The position numbers were made by a program, and so were the translations under genes. Positions 26,968 through 36,114 of a stretch of DNA of 36,981 nt are shown here, piece by piece. The notes beneath the pieces are model-generated. The model ran no database searches and was not told the origin of the DNA. It saw nothing but the letters and a program-made list of their open reading frames with translations. Location of the stretch: assembly GCA_016180035.1 (NCBI GenBank), contig JACPCA010000030.1, positions 1-36,981 of the forward strand, written 5' to 3'. Position 1 is the first letter of the stretch; every line of letters starts with the position of its first letter. Origin of the DNA: Candidatus Woesearchaeota archaeon (lineage in GTDB: Archaea > Nanobdellota > Nanobdellia > Woesearchaeales > UBA12501).

Positions 26968-27013
26968 CTGGACGTCAAAAAGCTTATTAAAGAGAACCTG
27001 TTTTTAGTATCCC

Positions 27014-28180
27014 ATGAAACAAGAAATCTCTTCTCTCGAGCTGAAGCATATCGTCAGTGATCTTCAATCGCTTGTCGGCGGAAAGATCGACAAGGTGTAC
27101 CAGCCGACCCGTGACGAGCTTCTCCTGATCGTTCATGTCTCTGGAAAAGGGCGGCTTATGCTCCGCATCGTTCCGGGCAAATGGCTCTACCTCACCACGA
27201 TCAAGCCCGCCAACCCTGAAAAGCCGTTCGGCTACTGCCTCTATCTCCGCCGCCGCCTCAAGAATGCACGAGTGGTGTCTATCGACCAGCTGGAGAGCGA
27301 GCGCATCGTTGACATCCATCTTCAGGTGAAAGAAAAAGATAAAGAATTCAAGTACCACCTGTTTGTAGAGCTGTTCATGAAGGGAAATGTCATCCTGACT
27401 GATCTCGACGGCGTTATCCTCTCTCCTATGGAAAACCAGGTCTGGAAAGACCGCACCATCAAGCCGAAAGAGCAGTACAAGCATCCGAAGCTCGCAGCAG
27501 ACCTGTTCATCATCAGCAAGCCAAGCTTTGCCAGCCTGCTGAAGGAGTCCAAGAAAGGGCAGCTCGTCAAATGCCTTGCCACGGACCTTGGGCTTGGCGG
27601 CATGTATGCAGAAGAGCTCTGCACGGCTGCATCTGTGGAAAAACAGGCATCAGCAGACAGCCTGACGGACAAGGAGATTTCTGCATTGTATCACGCTCTT
27701 GTCGCCCTGCGGGAGAGGAAGCCAAGCCCCTGCATCATCCGGCAGGACGGCGCAGTACAAGATGTCGTTCCGTTCCCGCTTCAGTGCTATCAAGGGCTGG
27801 AATCTGCAGCTGCTGCAAGCTACAGTGAAGCGCTCGACCGTGTTCTCTCCGAGATGAGGCCGCGCCAGAAGGATGAAGCGCAAAAGAAGAGGGAGACTGC
27901 TGAAGAAAAAACAAACAAGATCGTGGCCATGCAGTCCCGCCAGGCAGAGAAGCTGGACAAGGAAGCCAAAGAATGCCAGCGGAAGGGGGAGCTGATCTAC
28001 GAGAATTACCAGGCGCTCAGCCGCCTGCTCGGCGATCTTCGCAAGGCAAAGCAGCAGTATTCCTGGGAGCAGATGAAGTCCATGCTCAAGCCTCACGCTC
28101 TCGTGAAAGGCGTGGACAGCGTGAGGAAGAAGGTGATTGTAGAGCTGTCCGGCACTAAGGAAGGCGGAGAAAATGGATAA
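27014..28180 (+). CDS. NFACT-family protein (NFACT-N plus coiled coil), apparently lacking NFACT-R
   Basis: MKQEISSLELKHIVSDLQSLVGGKIDKVYQ ... LRIVPGKWLYLT ... FVELFMKGNVILTD; ends shortly after KKVIVELSG. Confidence 0.85.
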   Translation: MKQEISSLELKHIVSDLQSLVGGKIDKVYQPTRDELLLIVHVSGKGRLMLRIVPGKWLYLTTIKPANPEKPFGYCLYLRRRLKNARVVSIDQLESERIVDIHLQVKEKDKEFKYHLFVELFMKGNVILTDLDGVILSPMENQVWKDRTIKPKEQYKHPKLAADLFIISKPSFASLLKESKKGQLVKCLATDLGLGGMYAEELCTAASVEKQASADSLTDKEISALYHALVALRERKPSPCIIRQDGAVQDVVPFPLQCYQGLESAAAASYSEALDRVLSEMRPRQKDEAQKKRETAEEKTNKIVAMQSRQAEKLDKEAKECQRKGELIYENYQALSRLLGDLRKAKQQYSWEQMKSMLKPHALVKGVDSVRKKVIVELSGTKEGGENG

Positions 28181-28203
28181 GAGTGAAGAAATGCCGTGAT
28201 ACG

Positions 28204-28986
28204 TTATGGTCCAGCAAAAAGAGTTGACATCCCAATATAGTCTCGAATGTTCTGTTCCGGCTCATGATCAACATTCTCGAATTTGGAATAGAAATCAAGC
28301 GTCTTCAGCCATAACTCTCTTGTAATCGTGCTATCGTGATACAATCCTGTTGCCACATGAACTTCCGGCCTCGTCGTCACGCCATGGCCTGGATCCGGAC
28401 GTGAGGTATCAAGGGCCCAAGCCCGATGAGCAAGCTCGTGGACGATCAGCATATTTCGGAACATCCACGCCAGCTCTTGATCGCCTAATAATATGCAGTG
28501 CCGCTCGTACATCTGTTCTGCTTTTGTGGCAATGCGGGCAGCAAAATCCTGCGCTGATTCATTGGGGTTCCTTCCAAGGTTGCTCGTAGCGTCATGGTAT
28601 GCGTCAGATAACGAAACAGGTTGGAGAGCAAAGAGGATGCCATTAAGGCTTACGATATTGTCATGGGACCTGGCAAATTCGGGAGTGAAACCAACTTCTT
28701 TATAGATAGCGATAACATAATCTATTGGAGGGGAAAGCGGATTGAACCCAAGCTCCCTTCTCACGGCTTCATATCGGAGAAAGGAGCTCACTTCTCGGGC
28801 GATGCTTTCTTCATGATCACGGAGGTCTTCAGAGAGGCGGATTTCCAGAGATGGCTCATTGCTTCCGATAAGATACTCCAGGCCCTGAGTGATCGGAGAA
28901 TGCTTGCAAGAAGCAAGCGCTGCTGCACCGGCACCAAGCCCAAGAAGGCGAAGGGCGGTCCGTCGGGTTGTTTGGTACTGAGTCAT
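28204..28986 (-). CDS. Tat-exported lipoprotein, putative HExxH metalloprotease
   Basis: Twin-arginine TTRRTALRLLGLGAGAAALASC lipobox; MLIVHELAHRAW zinc-binding motif. Confidence 0.65.
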   Translation of the reverse strand: MTQYQTTRRTALRLLGLGAGAAALASCKHSPITQGLEYLIGSNEPSLEIRLSEDLRDHEESIAREVSSFLRYEAVRRELGFNPLSPPIDYVIAIYKEVGFTPEFARSHDNIVSLNGILFALQPVSLSDAYHDATSNLGRNPNESAQDFAARIATKAEQMYERHCILLGDQELAWMFRNMLIVHELAHRAWALDTSRPDPGHGVTTRPEVHVATGLYHDSTITRELWLKTLDFYSKFENVDHEPEQNIRDYIGMSTLFAGP

Positions 28987-29129
28987 TTCACCGTGCATGG
29001 AGAAGAAGTCATTTTAATACCTTTGGGATTACTTGATCTTTTCTTCGGCATTGCTTCCCTTAACAGGCTGCAAGACGGATTTAAGACGTGATGACAGCTG
29101 TTTTGGCAATGTTGGATTCTTTTTCGCCG

Positions 29130-29515
29130 GAGCGAAGCGGAGGCTACCTATATATGAATATAGTTCAGTGACGGAAGCTTAACGCCCAGAAAAGCATGTC
29201 ATTCAAAACTCGCATCGCTTCAAACTCGTGGGCGAGTTTTGGGAATCCCCAAGAGGGGCGGCTTCACTTCGTTCAGCCACCCGAAAGAAGCAACTTCGAC
29301 CGTTTTGTTAGACTCCGAACAGAGTGAGGAGTCCACCGACACGCCGATATAGTTCCACAAACGGATGCTTATTCCCAAAAAAGCATTTTGTTTTCCTTCC
29401 GGTTAAGCAGTATAGCTGTGCAATGAGGAAGGAAAAGAAAATGTCTTAGAAAAGCATTTTCTTTTCCTTCCGATTAAACGATATAGTTGTGCGATGAGGA
29501 AGGAAAAGAAAATGA
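29130..29515 (+). repeat. Mosaic hairpin repeat family C, copy 3
   Basis: Near-identical blocks to 540-1045; two successive CATTTTCTTTTCCTTCC-type hairpins at 29384-29443 and 29455-29514. Confidence 0.88.
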
Positions 29516-29704
29516 GGTGAACAGCTTTCCGTGTTTCCCGTCTGGAAGACAGTACACCACAGAACGGAGGCGTTCTTGACTTCGGTGTTCGAAAAGGGAA
29601 CCGGTAGAACCACGCCCCTATGGCCGTTCAAGGCAAGAAAATCAGAGGTAATATTTAAAGGTAACGATGGCGGGTAATTTTTTACCGTCTTTTGCTATGC
29701 TAAA

Positions 29705-29908
29705 GGCTCTGTAGAAAATGTCGTTCAGATTTGGGGCGCCGCTGTACCTAAACTTTGTTTAGCTCTCTTTTATCTCCCACCCTGCCTGGGCGAGGTGGGA
29801 GATAAAAGAAGAGTTCATAGAAAATCACTGCGGCGCCCCAAATCCATGTTTTTTAGCCGAAAACTGAGGCTTGACGACTAAAAACGAAGAAAGATTTTCT
29901 ACAGAGCC
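29705..29908. mobile_element. MITE-like element family A, copy 3 (204 bp)
   Basis: TIRs GGCTCTGTAGAAAAT/ATTTTCTACAGAGCC, very similar throughout to 2201-2403; flanks TATGCTAAA/CATGACAAA only 6/9. Confidence 0.88.
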
Positions 29909-29952
29909 CATGACAAAACAATCTTTATAAACCCCCCTTCTTCCCTGCGCTC

Positions 29953-31281
29953 ATGAACTCTTCCATCTTCAAAGCGTATGATATCCGCGGCAAGTATCCT
30001 TCTGAAATCGACAATGAGGCGGCGTATAAGATAGGCAGGGCATTCGTCCACTATCTCCGCTGCAGCACGGTGGTCGTCGGCCATGACATGCGGGCGTCAT
30101 CCAAGCAGCTTCTTCACCACCTGACGCAGGGCATGATGGACCAAGGAGCCAAAGTGCTCAATGTCGGGCTGTGCTGCACGCCGATGCTGTATTTTGCTGC
30201 AAAAGATGCCGAGGCAGGCATCATGATCACGGCATCCCACAATCCTGCGGAATACAACGGCTTCAAGCTGTGCCGCAACAACTGCATCCCGATCAGCGGC
30301 GACACCGGGCTTCAGGACATCCGCCTGCTGGCAGAACAGGGAACATTCCCTGCGCCGGAACGCAAGGGAACAATCATGCCGTATGACGTGCTGGAGAACT
30401 TCATCCGCCACAATCTTCGCTTTGCGCCTCCGCCCCAGCCGGGAAAGAGGCTGACGCTGGTCGTCGACACTGGCAATGGGATGGGCGGGTACACGTTCCC
30501 GAAAGTCTTTTCCCGAGTGTACTGCAATTACATCCCCTTGTTTGAAGAGCTGGATGGCGCGTTTCCAAACCATGAAGCCAACCCAATCAAGGAAGAAAAC
30601 CTCCGCCATCTCCAGAAGGCGGTGGTGCAGCGGCGCGCAACGTTTGGCATTGCGACGGACGGCGATGCAGACCGGTGCATTGCCGTTGATGAGAAGGGGC
30701 AGATGGTTCCAGCAGACCTGATGACGGCGCTGATCGCCAAGCATCTCTTGACAGCAAGGAAAGCGCCGGTCCTGTACGACCTCCGGTCCTCCCGCATCGT
30801 GAAAGAGACGATCCTTGCCAACGGCGGGACTCCTGTCCTGTCGCGCGTCGGCCATTCCTTCATCAAGAAGACCATGCGCGAGCAGAACATCCTGTTCGGC
30901 GGCGAGCTGGCAGGCCATTTCTATTACCAGGACAGCTTTTACACCGAGAGCAGCATCATCACCACGCTGCTGTTGATGGCCATCATCCAGCAGGAAGGCA
31001 AGCCGTTATCCCAGATCATTGCGCCGCTCCGCAAATATGCCCAGTCCGGAGAGATCAATTCTAGCGTGGACAACAAGCAGGCGGCGATGGCGCGGCTTGA
31101 AGCGGCTTTTTCCGACGCTGCCATCTCCCACGTTGACGGCGTGACGATCGAGTACCCTGACTGGTGGTGCAATGTGCGAGCCTCGAACACCGAACCGCTG
31201 CTCCGGCTGAATCTGGAAGCAGATACCAAAGAGAAGATGGAAGAGAAGAGAGAGAAGGTTCTTGAGATTATTCGTGAATGA
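29953..31281 (+). CDS. manB: Phosphomannomutase/phosphoglucomutase
   Basis: KAYDIRGKYPSEI, MITASHNPAEYNGFK, ATDGDADRC, GGELAGHFYY, RASNTEPLLRLNLE. Confidence 0.93.
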   Translation: MNSSIFKAYDIRGKYPSEIDNEAAYKIGRAFVHYLRCSTVVVGHDMRASSKQLLHHLTQGMMDQGAKVLNVGLCCTPMLYFAAKDAEAGIMITASHNPAEYNGFKLCRNNCIPISGDTGLQDIRLLAEQGTFPAPERKGTIMPYDVLENFIRHNLRFAPPPQPGKRLTLVVDTGNGMGGYTFPKVFSRVYCNYIPLFEELDGAFPNHEANPIKEENLRHLQKAVVQRRATFGIATDGDADRCIAVDEKGQMVPADLMTALIAKHLLTARKAPVLYDLRSSRIVKETILANGGTPVLSRVGHSFIKKTMREQNILFGGELAGHFYYQDSFYTESSIITTLLLMAIIQQEGKPLSQIIAPLRKYAQSGEINSSVDNKQAAMARLEAAFSDAAISHVDGVTIEYPDWWCNVRASNTEPLLRLNLEADTKEKMEEKREKVLEIIRE

Positions 31282-31347
31282 ACTGTTTTGTGAGGCCTTA
31301 TAGAAAGCAATATTTAAATACCCTCCCTTCTCTCCCAGCAGTATCCC

Positions 31348-32676
31348 ATGAGACTCACGATCGTCGGCACTGGCTATGTTGGATTAGTTACTGGAGCGTG
31401 CTTTGCAGACCTTGGCAATGACGTCCTGTGCCTTGATATTGATGAGGAAAAAGTCCGGAAGCTCCAGCAGGGGCTCATCCCTATCTACGAGCCTGGCTTG
31501 AGCGACATTGTCAGCCGCAACATGCGTGAAGAGCGGCTCTTGTTCACCACGAACAAGGCAGAGGCGTACGCATTCGGCAGCATCATCTTCATCTGCGTCA
31601 ACACTCCATCGAAAGAGGATGGCGATGTGAACATGGCCTATCTTGAGGCAGCCATAACGGATATTGCCAAGTTCATGAATGGCTACAAGATCCTCAGCAT
31701 CAAGAGCACGGTTCCGATCGGCACGGCAGACTGTGTGAAACAGCTCCTCCAGCAGCATCAGGCCAAGCAGTATGACTTTGACGTGGTCTCGAATCCTGAA
31801 TTCTTGCGCGAGGGCCAGGCAGTCAAGGATTTCATGAATCCAGACAGGATTGTGATCGGCACCGAGTCTGAAAATGCCAAGCGCGTTATGATGTCCTTGT
31901 ACCGATCTCTGGAACGGACAAACAAGCCTATCATGGTGACGGACATCCGAAGCGCGGAAATGATCAAGTATGCGTCCAACTCGATGCTGTCCACCAGAAT
32001 CTCGTTCATGAATGAGATCGCCCGGCTATGCGAGAAGGTCGGTGCCGACGTCAAAGTGGTTGCCAAGGGCATGGGCCTGGATAACCGGATCGGGCCGCGC
32101 TTCCTGCAGGCAGGCGTCGGGTACGGCGGAAGCTGCTTCCCCAAGGACATCCGCGGCATGATCGCCATGGGAAAAAAGCACGGCTTGAGCATGGACGTGC
32201 TCCGTGCTGTTGACAAGGTCAATGAAGAGCAGAAACGGTCCCTTCTTCCCAAGCTGCTTCACTATCTCCCGGACCTCCACGGCAGGCGCATCGCCGTGTG
32301 GGGGCTTGCTTTCAAGCCGAAGACAGATGACATCCGCGAGGCCCCGTCGCTCATCATCATCGAGCAGCTGCAGCAGTTAGGCGCAGAGGTGGTCGTGTTC
32401 GACCCCGAAGCAGAGCCGAGCGCGCGCCGCGTGCTGCAGGGCGTCACCTACGCCAAGAACCCGCTTGGCGCAGTGAAGGATTGTGACGCTTTAATGATCA
32501 TCACGGAATGGGATGAATTCAGGAATCTTGACCTGCTTCAGCTGAAGGCGATGATGAAGCAGCCCATCATCATCGATGGCAGGAACATCTACGAGCTTGA
32601 AGAGATGCGGGGGCTCGGCTTCTCGTACACTGGCGTCGGGCGCGGGTATTGTAATGAACGGCAGGAATGCCCATAA
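31348..32676 (+). CDS. UDP-glucose/GDP-mannose dehydrogenase family (likely UDP-glucose 6-dehydrogenase)
   Basis: MRLTIVGTGYVGLVTGACFADLGNDVLCLDID; NPEFLREGQAVKDF; GVGYGGSCFPKD. Confidence 0.94.
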   Translation: MRLTIVGTGYVGLVTGACFADLGNDVLCLDIDEEKVRKLQQGLIPIYEPGLSDIVSRNMREERLLFTTNKAEAYAFGSIIFICVNTPSKEDGDVNMAYLEAAITDIAKFMNGYKILSIKSTVPIGTADCVKQLLQQHQAKQYDFDVVSNPEFLREGQAVKDFMNPDRIVIGTESENAKRVMMSLYRSLERTNKPIMVTDIRSAEMIKYASNSMLSTRISFMNEIARLCEKVGADVKVVAKGMGLDNRIGPRFLQAGVGYGGSCFPKDIRGMIAMGKKHGLSMDVLRAVDKVNEEQKRSLLPKLLHYLPDLHGRRIAVWGLAFKPKTDDIREAPSLIIIEQLQQLGAEVVVFDPEAEPSARRVLQGVTYAKNPLGAVKDCDALMIITEWDEFRNLDLLQLKAMMKQPIIIDGRNIYELEEMRGLGFSYTGVGRGYCNERQECP

Positions 32677-33713
32677 GGACGATGATGAACGACAGCGCCA
32701 CTGGCAAGCCGCACGAAAGAAACGGGCGAATGCCGGCCGCCAACGAGAGGATACTGGTCACGGGCGGTGCAGGCTTTATCGGCAGCCATCTTGTCGATGC
32801 GTTTCTTGCTGCAGGCCATGACGTGCTTGTGGTGGACAATTTCTCGACAGGGAAGAAAGAGAACCTGCCTGGCCATGTCCGCTGGTACGATGCAGATGTC
32901 ACGGACAAACATGCCCTGCTTGCAATCGTCAAGCGCGAATCCCCTACTATTGTTGTTCATGCTGCTGCCCAGATCAATGTGAGATCCTCTTTTCATGACC
33001 CGCAACGGGATGCAGAGATCAATATCAAGGGCGCTATCAATGTTCTCGAGTGCTGCAAAGATGCCGGCGTAAAACGCGCGCTGTACCTTTCTTCTGGCGG
33101 AGCGGTGTACGGCATCCCCAACCGGCTTCCGTGTACCGAACAGGCCCCTGGTGCTCCCGTGAACCCATATGGCGTGTCGAAGTACACGGCAGAGCTGTAC
33201 TTTTCTCTTTATCATCATCTGTATCAGATCGAGTATGGCATCCTGCGGCTTTCCAATGTGTACGGCCCAAGGCAGGATCCCCATGGAGAAGCTGGCGTGG
33301 TGTCCATCTTTGCGGATGCTGTTCTCCATGACAGGCAGCCAGTGGTGTTTGGCGACGGCACGCAGACAAGGGATTTTGTGTATGTTGCGGATGTTGCTGC
33401 TGCTGCCGTGCTTGCTGTCCGTCGGCTTTCGATGTCCTTCCCGAAGCCTTTTGACGAGCGCATCTTCAACATCAGCAGCGGAGAGGCAATATCAGTGAAT
33501 GACGCTCTTGCTGCCATCCAGCACGCTGCAGGCAATCGCGCAAATCACGCTCTTGCCACCGTTCCCTCTGTTCCTGCCAAGCATCAGGCTGCAGTATCAG
33601 GAGAGGTCAAGCACATGGTGCTGGACTCGTCTCTGGCAAAGAAAGCGCTGGGCTGGATGCCAAGCGTTGGATTTGAAGAGGGGATAGAGAAGACAGTGGA
33701 GTGGATGAGGTGA
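32667..33713 (+). CDS. NAD-dependent epimerase/dehydratase (GalE-like SDR)
   Basis: ILVTGGAGFIGSHLVDAFLAAGHDVLVVDNFSTGKKENL; YGVSKYTAELY; the true start may be the internal MPAANERILVTGG. Confidence 0.92.
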   Translation: MPIRTMMNDSATGKPHERNGRMPAANERILVTGGAGFIGSHLVDAFLAAGHDVLVVDNFSTGKKENLPGHVRWYDADVTDKHALLAIVKRESPTIVVHAAAQINVRSSFHDPQRDAEINIKGAINVLECCKDAGVKRALYLSSGGAVYGIPNRLPCTEQAPGAPVNPYGVSKYTAELYFSLYHHLYQIEYGILRLSNVYGPRQDPHGEAGVVSIFADAVLHDRQPVVFGDGTQTRDFVYVADVAAAAVLAVRRLSMSFPKPFDERIFNISSGEAISVNDALAAIQHAAGNRANHALATVPSVPAKHQAAVSGEVKHMVLDSSLAKKALGWMPSVGFEEGIEKTVEWMR

Positions 33714-33813
33714 TGTAACGGGCAGTTGGTTGTTGGTTCGCACGTTGGACCAACCACCAACTGCCCACCACTCAATCGCTATCCTTAAATACTCCTGTTC
33801 TTCAGACGGTTGG

Positions 33814-35316
33814 ATGGAATACACTCAGCGGGCAGTCCGCGGCGCCGTCATCGTGTTCATCCTGTCTCTTGGCGCTGCTGTGCTCGGCTATCTTGTCCGG
33901 CTCGTGCTGGCGCGAAACTTCAGCAGCGCAGATTATGGCCTTTTCTATGCCGGCATTTCCCTGTTCGGCTTGTTTGCCCTGTTCAAGGAGCTGGGCATGA
34001 ATCAGGCTATTGTCAAGTTCATCCCAGAATATCTTCATGACAAGCGCTGGGACAAGATCAAAGGCCTTCTCGTGGCGGTCTTCTCGTTTCAGTTCATGAC
34101 CTCCGGCATCGTGTCATTGGCATTTATTGCAGCCGCAGACTGGCTGGCAGAGGTGTATTTCCGCACGCCGGCTGCCGCGCCGATCATCCGTGTTCTCGCC
34201 ATTGTCTTCTGGCTGTTCCCTGTCGACAACGTATTCAGGTACGCATTTCAGGGCTTCCAGAAGATGCTGCTGTTCGCTTCAGTGGAATGCATCAGGATGC
34301 TGATCGTCGTCCTGTCGCTGCTCGCCCTTATCCCGTTTCTTGGATCGATCATGGCAGCGCCGTATGCGTATCTGATATCATACGCCGTCCTTCCGCTCCT
34401 GTTCCTCCCGTTCCTGTGGCGGCTGTTCCCTGATTTTTTTTCGACGAAGATGCTGCTGGATAAGGCATTCCTCGGCGACATCTTCAGATTCAGCCTTCCG
34501 GTCATGGTCGGGCTTGTCGGCGGCATTATCTTTTCGTACACGGACACGGCGGTGCTGACATATTTTCGCTCTCTGGAAGAAGTCGCCTTGTACCAGTCCG
34601 CGCAGCCGACCGCAAACCTTCTGCTGTACATAACGTACGCCTTGTCTGCCGTCATCCTCCCGCTCTCGTCAGAATTGTGGGCGAAGAAACAGGCAGGCAA
34701 ACTCCAGGCTGGCATCCATGCGCTGTACAAGTATGCCATGATCGGCATCATCCCGCTATCGCTGACGGCAGCAGTGTTCGCCAGCCCGATCCTCCGTATC
34801 CTGTTCGGGAGCGGCTACATCGGCGGCAGCATCGTGCTTCAGATCCTGTCCTTTGGCGCGATATTCTACACGATCGGGTATGTGAACGGCAACATCCTTT
34901 CCGGGATCGGAAAGCCGGGAATCAACACCACCATTGTCGTCGGCGCGTCTTTGTTCAATCTCGTCTCGAACATCATGATCATCCCATTCTTCGGGATTGC
35001 CGGCGCGTCCTTCACGACATTGCTGAGCTATATCATCATCTTGGTGCTGACGTCGAGAAAGGTGAACGAGCACGTCCATTTCGAGACGCCATGGCTTGAC
35101 TGGGGAAAAACAGCCGGTGCAGGAGCAGTGTTTGCAGGCGTGATGATCGGGATGAAAGCGCTCCTTCACGCCAACGTGCTGATAGAAATGCTTATCGGGG
35201 GTGTGCTTGCGTCATGTGCCTATCTTGGCGTACTCATTGTTCTCCGGGTACTTGGGCCGTATGACATACGGGTGGTTAAAGAGATGGTGAGAAGGGGGAT
35301 TGGGCAGGGGAAGTAA
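33814..35316 (+). CDS. Polysaccharide/oligosaccharide flippase (Wzx/MATE-like)
   Basis: Multi-TM protein with RAVRGAVIVFILSLGAAVLGYLVRLVLARNFSSADYGLFY; start moved to MEYTQRAV, with TATA-like ccttaaatactcc upstream. Confidence 0.9.
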   Translation: MEYTQRAVRGAVIVFILSLGAAVLGYLVRLVLARNFSSADYGLFYAGISLFGLFALFKELGMNQAIVKFIPEYLHDKRWDKIKGLLVAVFSFQFMTSGIVSLAFIAAADWLAEVYFRTPAAAPIIRVLAIVFWLFPVDNVFRYAFQGFQKMLLFASVECIRMLIVVLSLLALIPFLGSIMAAPYAYLISYAVLPLLFLPFLWRLFPDFFSTKMLLDKAFLGDIFRFSLPVMVGLVGGIIFSYTDTAVLTYFRSLEEVALYQSAQPTANLLLYITYALSAVILPLSSELWAKKQAGKLQAGIHALYKYAMIGIIPLSLTAAVFASPILRILFGSGYIGGSIVLQILSFGAIFYTIGYVNGNILSGIGKPGINTTIVVGASLFNLVSNIMIIPFFGIAGASFTTLLSYIIILVLTSRKVNEHVHFETPWLDWGKTAGAGAVFAGVMIGMKALLHANVLIEMLIGGVLASCAYLGVLIVLRVLGPYDIRVVKEMVRRGIGQGK

Positions 35317-35350
35317 GACAACAGGCGGTATGCAGATCCTTTTTTGCTTT

Positions 35351-35617
35351 TCACAATTTTCTCTTGTAAATAACCTGTCGATGGTCAAGAACTTGGACAT
35401 GGAGAGTATGATTTTGAAAATGTACATCAATGAGCGCGCGATACTCTCCAATCCTGAACTTGTAGTAATCTCCCCCTTCAAAATGTTCAAGAAAGTGAAA
35501 TTGGTTCTCTGTCTTTAATTTTTCAAAGCCTTTTTTTATCCTCTCCGCAATATGGTTATCACTCTTTTTTAAGAAATCTTGTGCATCAGGTGATAAAAAT
35601 ACTTTCCACACCGTCAT
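35351..35617 (-). CDS. RelE/ParE-superfamily toxin
   Basis: VFLSPDAQDFLKKSDNHIAERIKKGFEKL...YKFRIGEYRALIDVHFQNHTLHVQVLDHRQVIYKRKL. Confidence 0.9.
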   Translation of the reverse strand: MTVWKVFLSPDAQDFLKKSDNHIAERIKKGFEKLKTENQFHFLEHFEGGDYYKFRIGEYRALIDVHFQNHTLHVQVLDHRQVIYKRKL

Positions 35618-35781
35618 ACCTCTACATAGTCAGAAAGAGGTGTTTTTCTTGCTTTGGCAAGACGAAGTTTTGCAGTATCCGCCAGTTCGCCTTCTTCAGA
35701 AAGGATATATTTTATGAGAGCGATATCCTTCTTTACTTCTTCCATGTCCTGGTGAAGATGTTGCATAACGGCGTCAGCCAT
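35614..35781 (-). CDS. Cognate small antitoxin (55 aa), unlisted in the ORF track
   Basis: MADAVMQHLHQDMEEVKKDIALIKYILSEEGELADTAKLRLAKARKTPLSDYVEV*; stop overlaps the toxin start (ATGA). Confidence 0.8.
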   Translation of the reverse strand: MADAVMQHLHQDMEEVKKDIALIKYILSEEGELADTAKLRLAKARKTPLSDYVEV

Positions 35782-35931
35782 GAATGGTTATGACCAGTCA
35801 TGATTTATATAACTTTCTCTATTTTGTATGCGGAAAGCTCCGTCGGTAAGTGATTAGTTCTCGTCGATAAAAATATGTATTCTGTAGGATATAAATCTTT
35901 ATTTACATAGTGTAGTTACAATGTAACTACT

Positions 35932-36114
35932 ATGGGTACACCGATTAAAATGCAAATGGACGGGTTTGAAGTTGTTGAAAAGATAGCTGAAAAAGGAGGC
36001 AATAGTGCCCGAATTTATGTGCCAAAGAAATGGACTGGCAACTTGAGAAAGCAAAAAAAGCAAGGGGAAAATCTCATTTTATTAGCTCCCATATTAGTTC
36101 AAAATCTTTTCTAA
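35932..36114 (+). CDS. DUF2080/AbrB-like 'transposon-encoded' small protein, C-terminus possibly altered
   Basis: FEVVEKIAEKGGNSARIYVPKKWTG resembles the (F)GNSGRIYVPKKWxGK pattern of this archaeal family; the tail diverges and overlaps the convergent regulator gene. Confidence 0.6.
   Translation: MGTPIKMQMDGFEVVEKIAEKGGNSARIYVPKKWTGNLRKQKKQGENLILLAPILVQNLF

Noticed and set aside
30097-30918. Minus-strand 273-aa ORF
   Set aside because: Antisense shadow of the phosphomannomutase gene.
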